64,000 nt of DNA from Rhodospirillum rubrum ATCC 11170 (GTDB lineage Bacteria > Pseudomonadota > Alphaproteobacteria > Rhodospirillales > Rhodospirillaceae), in assembly GCF_000013085.1 (NCBI RefSeq), contig NC_007643.1, forward strand, positions 915,001 to 979,000, written 5' to 3'. Both the position numbers and the translations under genes were made by a program. Below the pieces are notes generated by a model, which ran no database searches, was not told where the DNA came from, and saw nothing but the letters and a program-made list of their open reading frames with translations. Every line of letters begins with the position of its first letter. Position 1 is the first letter of the stretch. Shown one piece after another: positions 52,695 to 61,915 of this stretch.

Positions 52695-54686
52695 TCACAA
52701 TCCAAGATCGTTGGCGGGGTCGAGAGCGGCCTGACGGGCCACGCCCCGCCTCTGTTGGCGCAGGAGCTGGCGCTGGCGGGCGGCGTCTTCCGGTGTCTCG
52801 TCCTGCATCCCGGCAAACTCGTTTACCGGCTTCGGTTCCCGGGGCTTGGGGGCGATATCGAGGTGGTCGGGCAGGTCGGGTTCCCGGCGCAGGCCGCTGT
52901 TGGCCTTGTCCTGGTCCGCCCTCTCGATGTCTACGACGAGGCTGGGATCGGGCTGGCGCGGGGGAAGCGACGACCAGCCGTCGCTGCGCAATGACGGGCC
53001 GCAGGCCTGGGGATCGGGAGGCGGTAGCCTGCGCGCGGTGAAGCGGCGGTCCTCGTAATAGCGGGCCTTTCTGGCCCGGACCGGCGGGGCGCCGGACACC
53101 ATGACGATCTCATCGGTGGGCGGAAGCTGCATGATCTCGCCGGGAGTGAGCAGCGGCCGGGCGGTCTCGGAGCGCGACACCATCAGATGCCCGAGCCAGG
53201 GCGACAGCCGGCTGCCGGCATAGTTCTTCATCGCTTTCATCTCGGTCGCGGTACCCAGCGCGTCGGACATGCGCTTGGCGGTGCGCTCGTCGTTGGTGGC
53301 GAAACTGACCCGGACGTGGCAGTTGTCGAGGATGGCGTTGTTCGGTCCATAGGCGCGCTCGATCTGATTGAGCGACTGGGCGATGAGGAACGCCTTGATC
53401 CCGTAGCCGGCCATGAAGGCTAGCGCCGATTCAAAGAAGTCCAAGCGTCCTAGGGCCGGGAACTCGTCGAGCATCATCAGCAGGCGGTGGCGCCGGTCTT
53501 TGGCATGCAGGTCCTCGGTGAGGCGACGGCCGATCTGGTTGAGGATCAGGCGGATCAGCGGCTTGGTCCTGGAAATGTCCGAGGGGGGCACCATCAGGTA
53601 AAGGGTGGCCGGCCTGGTGTCGGCGACCAGATCGGCGATGCGCCAGTCGCAATGGCGGGTCACCTCGGCCACCACCGGGTCGCGGTAGAGCCCGAGGAAC
53701 GACATGGCGGTGGAGAGCACGCCGGACCGTTCGTTGTCCGATTTGTTGAGAAGCTCTCGCGCCGTCGACGCCACCACCGGATGCGGCCCGGCCTTGCCGA
53801 GGTGCCGGGTGGTCATCATCGTCCGCAAAGTCTTTTCGATGGACTATTTCGGATCGGAGAGAAAGGCGGCGACGCCGGCCAGGGTCTTGTTCGCCTCGGC
53901 ATAGAGGACGTGCAGGATGGCGCCGACCAGCAGCGCGTGGCTGGTTTTTTCCCAGTGGTTCCGCTTGTCGAGCGAGCCTTCCGGATCGACCAACACGTCG
54001 GCGACGTTCTGCACATCGCGGACCTCCCAGGTGCCGCGCCGCACCTCCAACAGCGGGTTGTAGGCGGCGGAGCGCGGATTGGTGGGGTCGAACAGCAAAA
54101 CCCGGCCGTGGCGGGCGCGGAAGCCGGCGGTGATCTGCCAGTTCTCGCCCTTGATGTCGTGGACGATGGCCGAGCCGGGCCAAGTCAGCAGCGACGGCAC
54201 CACCAAGCCGACGCCTTTGCCAGAGCGGGTGGGGGCGAAGCACAGCACATGCTCCGGCCCGTTATGGCGCAGATAGTCCCGCCCCAGCCGTCCCAGGACC
54301 ACGCCATCGGGGCCGAGCAGGCCGGCGGCTTTCACCTCGTTCCGATCGGCCCAGCGGGCGGAGCCGTAGGTCTCGGCCTTCTTGATCTCGCGCGCCCGCC
54401 ACACCGACAGGCCGATCGCCACGATGACCGAAAGAATGCCACCCGACGCGGCGATAGTTCCGCCCTCGGTGAAGATATCCGGAGCGTAGGCATCGTAGGC
54501 GTACCACCACCAGAAGAAGATCGGCGGATGGTAGACCGGCCAGCCGAGCAGGGTGAACCAGGGGGTGCCGAGCTGCGCCTGGAAGCCGAGCCGCCAAGCG
54601 GTCCATTCCGTGGCCCCCCAGGTGGTGGCCAGCACGATCAGCAGAACGGCGATGATCTGACCCCAAAGAATCTTGGTCGCCGACAT
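52695..54686 (-). pseudogene. traG: traG/virD4 coupling protein with in-frame amber codon
   Basis: A reading frame of 664 codons in one phase throughout, broken by TAG at codon 281 (53844-53846). The N-terminal part has two or three membrane helices and Walker A APTRSGKGVG; the C-terminal part has the Walker B region LLMMLDEFPALGRL and the QSLNQIERAYG block. Just past the TAG the frame continues SIEKTLRTMMTTRHLG, as in intact homologues, so only one base change separates it from a normal gene. TraG is the ATPase that links the relaxosome to the mating channel. Unless the amber is suppressed, it is inactive. The start at 54686 follows GGAGGTGATC. Confidence 0.85.
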
Positions 54687-54911
54687 GATCACCTCCTCTG
54701 CGACAGACAGGGAGGAGTTCGGCCGGTCGCAACGGCGCATGCAAGAGGTGTCAGCGGGGCGGGGCAGGACCGGATAGCGGGGCGCGCAAAGACAGGAAAA
54801 CGGAATGCGTGGGCTCGGCTGGACGATGATCGGTGGCTCGCGCGAAAAGGGCGGACGAAGCCCCTCTGGTCTGTTGGTAATGCTCCAAAAAGAATAAATT
54901 GTGTCAGGTAT

Positions 54912-55436
54912 CTACCGAAGCGTGATTTTCTTTAGCTGTCTATCCGGGTCGTAGACGCTCAATTGCGTTTCCGGTCGCTCGGAGCTGCGGTAGATCACGA
55001 GATTGACACCCCCAGACAAGGCCTGGGAGGGAAAGAGGATGCCGTCCAAGTCAGCACTCACCACGTCGTCGGCCATATACCAAGTTGGCGGTTCGATCCC
55101 CTTGTCAAACCACTCCGCCCGCCAGTCGATGGTAAAATCCGCCCACAGGCTGGGCCAGTGCGCCGGGTCGAAGCCGTCGCTGAGGTCGGCTACGTGCAGT
55201 CCGGCGACAAAGAAGGTACAGATCGTGCCGGGGCGGAGCCAAGGATTGTCCTGCTTGTACTCCGCCAGTGCGGTTACGTCGTTGGCCGACAGATAGAGTG
55301 CTTCCTGTTGGGGGCGGTTGAACCGGCCACCACGTCGGGCCGCTCCCCTGCCCGACTTGGGGGTGCCGGCATATTCAGGGGTGATGACTCTGTAGTAGGC
55401 CTCGGGCAGTTCGGTTCCCAGAGTCCGGACAATCAT
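54912..55436 (-). CDS. RES-domain toxin 2
   Basis: A 174-residue RES protein: YYRVITPEYAG with Arg, RRGGRFNRPQQEALYLS with the GGRFN and Tyr blocks, and TALAEYKQ with Glu form the usual NAD+ site, and LVIYRSS lies near the end. The start overlaps the antitoxin stop by four bases, the canonical order. It differs strongly from RES toxin 1 at 19.9 kb and probably arrived with the conjugative element. Confidence 0.85.
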   Translation of the reverse strand: MIVRTLGTELPEAYYRVITPEYAGTPKSGRGAARRGGRFNRPQQEALYLSANDVTALAEYKQDNPWLRPGTICTFFVAGLHVADLSDGFDPAHWPSLWADFTIDWRAEWFDKGIEPPTWYMADDVVSADLDGILFPSQALSGGVNLVIYRSSERPETQLSVYDPDRQLKKITLR

Positions 55437-55804
55437 CCGGCGGCGCCGCCGGTCAGCGATTCCAGGTAGGCGATGACCGCGTCGGCGCGGCCCTCTTGGA
55501 CCAAGGTATCGGCGGTCTTGTAGCCGAAGGCCCGGAGCGGTTCATTGCGGAGGAGGAAAACCGCACGCCCCTCGTCGCCGGTCATCTCGGTCGCCACGGT
55601 CAGCACCCGCACCATGTTTTGCAGGTATTGCTGCAACTGCGGTGTCTGCGGGCGTGCGGTGGGGGTATTGCGATGCACGTGCGCGCGCCCGGCCAGTTCC
55701 TGGACGCGGAAGCCGAAAAGCTCACTCACCTTGGCGGGCGAGAGATAGGGAGTATTCGCTTCGCGGAATCGCTCAGCCAGGGGTTCTGAAAACAGGGGGC
55801 TCAT
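55433..55804 (-). CDS. Xre/MbcA/ParS-type antitoxin (DUF2384) of the second RES pair
   Basis: A 123-residue protein starting MSPLFSEPLAERFREANTPY. SPAKVSELFGFRVQELAGRA is the DNA-binding part, and EGRAVFLLRNEPLRAFGYKT followed by ADTLVQEGRADAVIAYLESL is the DUF2384 toxin-binding part. It neutralises the RES toxin encoded next. Confidence 0.83.
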   Translation of the reverse strand: MSPLFSEPLAERFREANTPYLSPAKVSELFGFRVQELAGRAHVHRNTPTARPQTPQLQQYLQNMVRVLTVATEMTGDEGRAVFLLRNEPLRAFGYKTADTLVQEGRADAVIAYLESLTGGAAG

Positions 55805-55930
55805 GGCGGATTGCCTCTCGCAACGACAATGCACTCAATATGCACTCCAGGGCGGCCAATGCCAAGGTCTCTGTGCGCTCTCCGCCTGTTCCGGACGGGC
55901 GCCCGTTTGCCCCATCGTCCTCATGTGACG

Positions 55931-57688
55931 CTAAATCCCGAGGTCGCGTTTCCGCCCGATGCCCCATTCGATGCCGCCGCCGCTTTTGGCGATGCCGGTG
56001 AGCTGCTGGCCGAGCTTCTTCTCGATCTCGCGCGACCAGGGCACGAGCTGGAAGCCGAGCCCGTTATCGATCATGGCGAAGCGACCGGAGGACAGCATCA
56101 GGCGCTGGCGGTAGAGGCCGGCTACATGCTCGCCGGCCTCTGCCGTCTGGTAGGACAGTCCGGTCTTGCCGGCATGCTCGGCGCCCACCGCGTCCAATTC
56201 GCGCCGCTGCAGCGTGGCCAGCAGGTCACGCTGAAAAATGACACGCTGATTCTGACGCCGGGCCAGACCTTGTTCGATCAGATGTTCGGTGCGTGCCGCC
56301 ATCGCCGCGCGCACATCGGCGCCGACCCCCCCCAGGGAGAGCGGCATCGGCTCGCGCTCAATCAGACGGTGATCGAGCCAAGTGGCGCCCGGGGCGGTGA
56401 CCTGCGCCTTGAGGTCGACGTCGGAGCGGGGCGCCAGGACCAGCGTCGGGCGTGGGTCGTCTGTGCCGCCGAAGCGCCGCACCTCGACGATGCCGCCGAG
56501 CGGGGGAGACTGCTCAAACGCCTCGATCCCGTGGAAGCGGACATGGTGGGCGCGTCCGTCGACGCCGTCGATCACGGCATAGGCTTCGCCGGTCAGCTCG
56601 TCATGCAGGCCCCGATCGACGAGGCGGCCGATGATCGGGGTGCTACAATCGTCGATGACGTAATCGGCGATACCGCGATCCTCGCCGCGTTCGGTGAAAG
56701 CGCGGTGCATGGTCTTGATGATGTCGCCGCGCAGGCCGAGGTCGCGCAACTGCCGCTCGGCCTCCAGCGCCACGCTCCATTCACCGGGACGGCCCTGGCT
56801 GGCCAGCCCCATCGTCTCCAGGTGCTGGAGCCGGCCGATCATCAGGCGGCGGATCTCGGGGTCGTTGGCGCCGGGAGTGTCGGGCCGCAGGTCGATGTAT
56901 CCCAACTCGTCGGCGGCGAAGCGGATCTCGACGTCGAGGCGGGTCCAGCGCTCGGCGGTGATTTCCTTTTCCAGGGCATGGCGGAGGACGTGCTCGGGGC
57001 GCGGCCCGAGTTCGATCGACACCAGATCCTCGGCCCGCGAGCGCAGGCCGTGGCTGATATAGTCGCGCGAGATGACCAGATCGGCCCCGGTGTCATCGAC
57101 CCCGCGCACCAGCAGATGGACGTGCGGATTGTCGGTGTTCCAGTGATCGACGGCCACCCAGTCCAGCTTGGTGCCGAGGTCGGCTTCCATTTGCCGGGCG
57201 AGGTCGCGGGTGAACGCCTTGAGGTCGGTCATCTCGCCTGCGTCCTCGGGGGAAACGATGAAGCGGAAATGATGGCGGTCATCCCGGCAGCGCTCGGCGA
57301 AGGCGGCCTCGTCGGCGCGGTCCGATCCGGCGTCGAACAGGATGCCCTTTTCCCCGTCCCGGCTGACGCCTTCGCGTTTCAGATAGGACAGGTGGGCGGT
57401 GAGCGGCGCCGAGCGAAAGGACTTGCCCTGGTGACGGACGACGCGCGCCTTGACGACAACGCGCCGGGCCGGGCTGAACAAGCGGGTGCGGCTGAAACTG
57501 AGCCGGCCCCGGCCGAAGCCGGAGCGGCCGTACCCAGGGCCATGCTTGGGGCCGCCGATCTTGCCGGGGCTGGGACCGGCCTTGCGGGCGGCGCGCAGTA
57601 CTTGGTTGAGGACGCTCTTCGCCTGCGGCGAGCGGCCTGAACGGATGCGCCCCGGGCGGACGTGAAAGTCATTGTCATCCTTGCTCAT
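55931..57688 (-). CDS. relaxase (VirD2/DUF3363 family)
   Basis: A 585-residue protein. After a basic, Gly-rich start comes the relaxase domain: Tyr102 in SYLKREGVS, HHFRFIVSPEDAGEM, and the metal motif NPHVHLLVRG (His189, His191). The long C-terminal half (RSRAEDLVSIELGPRPEHVL to the end) is DUF3363. It nicks at oriT and pilots the strand to TraG. ATG 57688 is chosen for GGAAGG six bases upstream; the longer frame has no homology. The gene appears intact. Confidence 0.88.
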   Translation of the reverse strand: MSKDDNDFHVRPGRIRSGRSPQAKSVLNQVLRAARKAGPSPGKIGGPKHGPGYGRSGFGRGRLSFSRTRLFSPARRVVVKARVVRHQGKSFRSAPLTAHLSYLKREGVSRDGEKGILFDAGSDRADEAAFAERCRDDRHHFRFIVSPEDAGEMTDLKAFTRDLARQMEADLGTKLDWVAVDHWNTDNPHVHLLVRGVDDTGADLVISRDYISHGLRSRAEDLVSIELGPRPEHVLRHALEKEITAERWTRLDVEIRFAADELGYIDLRPDTPGANDPEIRRLMIGRLQHLETMGLASQGRPGEWSVALEAERQLRDLGLRGDIIKTMHRAFTERGEDRGIADYVIDDCSTPIIGRLVDRGLHDELTGEAYAVIDGVDGRAHHVRFHGIEAFEQSPPLGGIVEVRRFGGTDDPRPTLVLAPRSDVDLKAQVTAPGATWLDHRLIEREPMPLSLGGVGADVRAAMAARTEHLIEQGLARRQNQRVIFQRDLLATLQRRELDAVGAEHAGKTGLSYQTAEAGEHVAGLYRQRLMLSSGRFAMIDNGLGFQLVPWSREIEKKLGQQLTGIAKSGGGIEWGIGRKRDLGI

Positions 57689-57796
57689 CGCCGCCTTCCA
57701 GGACAGGGAGGAGGGGGGTGCCGAAAACGCCTTTGAAACCATTGCGGAAAATCCTGGAGGCGGCACGCCGACCGACCGACCGGCACGCCAGAACCC

Positions 57797-57814
57797 AAGT
57801 CCTGTTAAGGACTT
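57797..57814. other. candidate oriT hairpin upstream of the relaxase
   Basis: AAGTCCT GTTA AGGACTT, perfect seven-base arms with a four-base loop, lies about 110 bases upstream of the relaxase start. Origins of transfer often lie there and contain such inverted repeats. No nick-site match can be confirmed by eye. Confidence 0.3.
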
Positions 57815-58159
57815 GCGGGTCATGTGGCGAGCCCGCTTTTATCTCGCCGTCCAGTCGTCGTGATCTTCCCCGTCCCCCGCCTGACCGCTGTTTCTTTCCG
57901 GTCGCCCGCCAGGACGCGCCAGCGTGCGGGCAGGGTCATCGGGCGGCGCGGCACGGGAAAGAGCGACGAACAGGCCGTCTGAATGCGGTCGGAAGACGGA
58001 AAGATCGCGCACTGGCCCCGCCATCGGCGTGTCGGGTGACGGACAGGTGGGATGCCCCGGGACGGCAGCCAACATGCGGTCGGCTTGCACAACGAATAAC
58101 GGCGCCGTGGTCCAAGATCGCATCGGGATGATGCCGGTGAGGGCGGGTCGGCATTGTAG
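57815..58159. other. gene-free spacer at the conjugative element edge
   Basis: About 345 bases between the relaxase upstream region and the transposase remnant. No supported gene or clear element end was recognised; short open frames lack start sites and homology. Confidence 0.35.
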
Positions 58160-58960
58160 GCGGGCGGCGATGCCAGCGCGGCCTTTGAGCAGGGAGGCCT
58201 GCTTGATGCGCTGAAGAAGGCGCTGACCGAACGCGCCTTGAACGCGGATATGGACTATCCTCTCGCCGGCGAGAATGGGGCCGGCAACACGCGCAACGGC
58301 TACGGCCGAAAGACGGTGATGACGGACACCGGCAGCCTTGCCATCGACGTGCCGCGCGACCGTCAGTCGAGCTTCGATCCGCAGATGATCGCCAAGGATC
58401 AGCGCCGCTTTCCCGGTTTTGACGAAAAGATCGTGTCGATGTACGCGCGCGGCATGAGCACGCGCGAGATCACCGGGCATCTCCAGGAGTTGTACGGTAT
58501 TGACGTCTCGCCCGACCTGATCAGCACGGTGACGGATGCGGTGCTCGACGAGATCGCGGCATGGCAGCAGCGGCCGCTGGACCCGGTTTACCCGCTCGTC
58601 TTCTTCGACGCGATCCGGGTGAAGATCCGCGACGAAGGCATGGTTCGCAACAAGGCGATCCACATCGCGCTGGGCGTGCGCGCCGATGGCGCCAAGGACG
58701 TGCTCGGCCTATGGCTGGAACAGAACGAGGGCGCCACATTTTGGCTGCGGGTAATGATTGAGGCCTTGAACGCAAAGCTCAGGCGGGCCGTCCGCGTCAG
58801 GGGGCATTTCCCCAGCGACGAGGCCGCCACCAAACTGCTCTGCCTGATCTTGAACCGCTCAGAGAAAGAGTGGAAAACGCCGCCCCGTGAGGGATCCATG
58901 GCCAAGGCCCAGTTCGCCGTCATCTTTGGCGACCGCTTCATTCGAGCCGTGGGGGCGTAA
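58160..58960 (+). pseudogene. IS256-family transposase, truncated and internally deleted
   Basis: The frame resumes at AFEQGGLLDALKKALTERAL after an upstream TAG and runs through RRFPGFDEKIVSMYARGMST and YPLVFFDAIRVKIRDEGMVR (first catalytic Asp). At about 58760 GATFWLRVM joins directly to IEALNAKLRRAVRVRGHFPS, skipping roughly 120 residues with the second Asp, then reaches the normal end near AKAQFAVIFGDRFI. The N-terminus is also lost, so the protein is inactive. Confidence 0.85.
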
Positions 58961-59225
58961 GGTTCAACCGCTCGCCCGTACACGAAATTCCTGACAGGCC
59001 CTTCAACGTGTCGTGGGCGGGAAGACCGCGCTCGTAGGGCAGAAATCTCCGCAAAAACTCAAGCCGAAGGTCGCCCCATAGCCGGATCTCCACAAAATCT
59101 TCCATTCCGCTCAAGGTCGCGCACAAAACCAGCAGCGGGATTTCCGGCAGAGGATACACCACCCGCCACGACTGGCGGGGATCCTTCAACGCCGAAAAGT
59201 GATCCAACATCGAACGCGACGCCAT
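58938..59225 (-). pseudogene. ISAs1-family transposase, N-terminal fragment
   Basis: MLDHFSALKDPRQSWRVVYP, then LLVLCATLSGMEDFVEIRLW and FLPYERGLPAHDTL, is the start of ISAs1-type DDE transposases. After HDTL the frame runs into the inverted repeat of the IS256 remnant and stops, so only about 80 of some 370 residues remain and the catalytic domain is gone. Confidence 0.82.
58979..59001. repeat. right terminal inverted repeat of the IS256-type remnant
   Basis: CACGAAATTCCTGACAGGCC, just after the transposase remnant, resembles the ends of IS256-family elements. The matching left end was not found, so only half an element is left. Immediately beyond it lies a fragment of another transposase. 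Confidence 0.55.
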
Positions 59226-59329
59226 GGTCGGCCCCCAAAGCCAAGGAGCCTTGCAGGAATCAGAAAACCACACCTCTTGGAAAGGAGGACCGCCGTTAAC
59301 CTGAAGCGATTGCTCTGGCTGGGGAGGGC

Positions 59330-59551
59330 GGTCATCCCGAACAGCGTGTGGGCGTTCGACCGCCCGCGCCCCGGCCCTTCGGCCAAGCTCCGCTGGTGCG
59401 CCAGGAACGACGGGCTTTGCATGAAGAACATGGAAAAGGCCGCCAACCCGATGTCCGCCATCGTGTAGCGCCCGTTACTGCCCGTCCGTCGGTCCGGCAG
59501 CACGGCGCAACGATCCCGCAGCGCCGTTATGTACCCTTCAAGCCCGTCCAT
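59330..59551 (-). pseudogene. transposase fragment, N-terminal part (family uncertain)
   Basis: YTMADIGLAAFSMFFMQSPS, then FLAHQRSLAEGPGRGRSNAH and TLFGMTALPS, is a familiar transposase N-terminus. Homology ends near 59330, where the frame enters unrelated DNA. It is the third broken transposase in 1.4 kb and faces the conjugative element. Confidence 0.65.
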
Positions 59552-59632
59552 CCACAGCTTGAATCACATCCCGAGCCCGCCGAAAAGCCCGTTTTCATCA
59601 AAATGAGATCTGCTGGCCAGCCACGAATGATC

Positions 59633-59662
59633 TTGACGGCATCATGGCGGGCTTGCCATAGT
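59633..59662 (+). promoter_or_regulatory. candidate promoter of the lasso-type operon
   Basis: TTGACG (59633-59638) and CATAGT (59657-59662) separated by 18 bases lie about 70 bases before the precursor start, a fair sigma-70-type promoter. Confidence 0.4.
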
Positions 59663-59734
59663 CAGAGGACTTTACCAGTCGACCCCAGCCTTGGCGTGCG
59701 GTCATCAAGCTTTTAAACTTCCAACAGGCCCATC

Positions 59735-59887
59735 ATGGACAACACCAGCACCCAGCCGGATCAGCAGTCCAAGGCCGAATGGAAGGCCCCGGAATTGCAG
59801 CGTCTGGTCATCAACACCGAGACACGCGTGAGCTTCAGTGGCCTTGCTTCTCCTGATGGCAACTGGGGCCAGGGGTCTACGTCCTGA
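59735..59887 (+). CDS. lasso-type RiPP precursor peptide
   Basis: A 50-residue peptide directly before the cyclase gene. Its leader has Trp16-x2-Pro19-x-Leu21-x2-Leu24 (WKAPELQRL), the pattern recognised by PqqD-like B1 proteins in lasso pathways. The C-terminal part is SFSGLASPDGNWGQGSTS (33-50). The only acidic residue there is Asp41; a ring with Ser33 would have nine members, but the normal Gly start and a Thr two residues before the core are not clearly present (Thr28 and Thr30 are nearest). The last residue is Ser, the site phosphorylated by HPr-kinase-like enzymes in some lasso pathways. The gene call is firm from position; core limits are uncertain. Confidence 0.7.
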   Translation: MDNTSTQPDQQSKAEWKAPELQRLVINTETRVSFSGLASPDGNWGQGSTS

Positions 59888-59935
59888 TCCGTTGACGGTT
59901 CCTCATCCGGTCCGCAAAGCCGAGAGGCTGCGCCC

Positions 59936-61897
59936 ATGACGGCCATTGCCGGCCTCTGGCAGGATGATGGTGTTGTTCATACAGCCGAGCGTGTCCCGCG
60001 TATGGGGGCGGCTCTTGCCGCCTACGGCCCGGCCCGGGCTGGAATCAGTGACATCGCCGCAGCCGGTCTGGCCCTGACCTGTCGGCAATCCCACATCACC
60101 GATACGGATATGATCGACCGCCAGCCCCTGTGGGATGGGGATCGGCGTATCTGTGTGGTGGCGGATGCCCGCATCGACAATGCCGCTGAACTGGCGCTTG
60201 GCTTCGGTTGGGCAGTCGGGGAGGGGGAACGCTGTTCCGATGCGGCCCTGATCCTGGCCGCCTACCGCCGCTGGGGGCCGGACTGTGTGGGTCGGCTGAC
60301 CGGCGATTTCGCCTTTGCCCTGTGGGATGACCAGGAACAGCGTCTGCTGCTGGCCCGGGATCATTATGGTGGCCGGCCTCTGTTCTTCGCCCACCGGCCC
60401 GGCCTGTTCGCCTTTGCGTCCATGCCGAAGGGGCTGTTCGCCCTGGGTGAATTTTCCAATGCCCTGGATGCAACCGAACTGGGGGCCTATGTGGCCCTGC
60501 TCCCGCAGGAAGGAACACGGACCCTTTACCGTGACCTGTCACGGGTGCCGCCGGGCCATTATCTGCTGGTTCAGGGCGAGCGGCGGCGGCTGGTGCAATA
60601 TTGGCCGGGCCAGTTCAGGGAACCGGCCCGGTCGGGGGATTACCGGGAGCATGTGGAGGAGTTCGGCCGGCTTTATACCCAGGCGGTGCGCGCCTGTCTG
60701 CGCGTGCGGCCCGGTGGGGGCATCGGCAGCCATCTGAGCGCCGGGTTCGACAGCGCCTCCGTCACGGCCCTGGCCGCCCGGGAACTGTCGGCCCAGGCAA
60801 AAGGCCTGACCGCCTTCACGGGCGCCCCGCGCGACGGTTTCACCGGCCCTTACCCCTCCGCCCGTGTGATTGATGAATCCGGGGTCGCCGGCGAGGTGGC
60901 CCGCCGTTTCAGCAACATCGAGCATCGCATCATCCACGCGGGTCCGGACGGCCCGCTGCGGGACCTGGAACGGACATTGCCCTATCTGGAGACACCGTTC
61001 CTCAATATCTGCAACCTGGGCTGGGCGCGGGTCATCGAAGAGACGGCGGCCCGCAGCGGCATCAAGGTTCTGCTGATCGGTGCCATGGGCAATCTGACAG
61101 CCAGTTTCGAGGGCCAGATTCATCTTGCCCGGCTGTTCCGGCAGGGCCGCTGGTGGCAATTGGCCATCCTGGCGCGTGGTCTGACGCGGGAAGGGGCCGG
61201 GTGGCGCACGGTGGCCTCGGCGGCCCTTGGCCCCTATCTGCCGGATTGGGTTCGCCGGCTGCGGCACCGGAACAGTCCTGGTGTTTTCGCCCATACGGCC
61301 CTGTCCCCGGCCTTCGCGGCTTCCATGGACATGGACGGGCTGGCGGCCGCCCGGGGCTCTTTCCCCCCCAGATTCAGCGACAGCCGGACCGCGCGCCTGT
61401 TCATGATACGTCTTGCCGACCCGGGCGTTTACCACCATGCCAGCTTGGCCGAACATGGCATCGATATCCGCGATCCGACCGCCGACCGACGGCTGCTGGA
61501 TTTCTGCCTGACGATTCCCGAGGGCTTTTTCATCCGGGACGGTCGGCGCGCCTCGCTGTTTCGCGACGCCATGGCGGGTTTGCTGCCCGATACCATGCTG
61601 AACCGCCGCATCCGGGGTGTACAGGCGGCGGACTGGTACGAAAAGATGGTGGCCAGCCGTGACGCGATGGCGGCGGAGCTGGAGCGGCTTCGATCATCCC
61701 CCATGGCGTCGCGCGTTCTCGATCTCGACCGGCTGTGCCGACTGGTGGCCGATCTGCCCGACCCGGCGACCCCGCCCGAACAGATACCGGCAGAGCGGTT
61801 TACAAGCCCGGACGGCGCCATGGCCTATCGTCTGGCCCTGCTGCGTGGCCTGTCCATGGGGCGCTTCATCCGCATGGTGGAAGGCGGCAACGGCTGA
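59936..61897 (+). CDS. asparagine synthetase-like lasso cyclase (C protein)
   Basis: A 653-residue protein of the class II amidotransferase / asparagine synthetase fold. The glutaminase Cys is absent (MTAIAG in place of MCGIAG), as usual for lasso cyclases. The N-terminal domain retains SDAALILAAYRRWG and LTGDFAFALWD; the ATP-pyrophosphatase loop is HLSAGFDSASV. It should adenylate the ring Asp/Glu of the precursor so the core N-terminus closes the macrolactam. It lies 48 bases after the precursor gene, with GAGAGG before the ATG. Confidence 0.87.
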   Translation: MTAIAGLWQDDGVVHTAERVPRMGAALAAYGPARAGISDIAAAGLALTCRQSHITDTDMIDRQPLWDGDRRICVVADARIDNAAELALGFGWAVGEGERCSDAALILAAYRRWGPDCVGRLTGDFAFALWDDQEQRLLLARDHYGGRPLFFAHRPGLFAFASMPKGLFALGEFSNALDATELGAYVALLPQEGTRTLYRDLSRVPPGHYLLVQGERRRLVQYWPGQFREPARSGDYREHVEEFGRLYTQAVRACLRVRPGGGIGSHLSAGFDSASVTALAARELSAQAKGLTAFTGAPRDGFTGPYPSARVIDESGVAGEVARRFSNIEHRIIHAGPDGPLRDLERTLPYLETPFLNICNLGWARVIEETAARSGIKVLLIGAMGNLTASFEGQIHLARLFRQGRWWQLAILARGLTREGAGWRTVASAALGPYLPDWVRRLRHRNSPGVFAHTALSPAFAASMDMDGLAAARGSFPPRFSDSRTARLFMIRLADPGVYHHASLAEHGIDIRDPTADRRLLDFCLTIPEGFFIRDGRRASLFRDAMAGLLPDTMLNRRIRGVQAADWYEKMVASRDAMAAELERLRSSPMASRVLDLDRLCRLVADLPDPATPPEQIPAERFTSPDGAMAYRLALLRGLSMGRFIRMVEGGNG

Positions 61898-61915
61898 CCT
61901 GTGTTTTCGGTTCCC

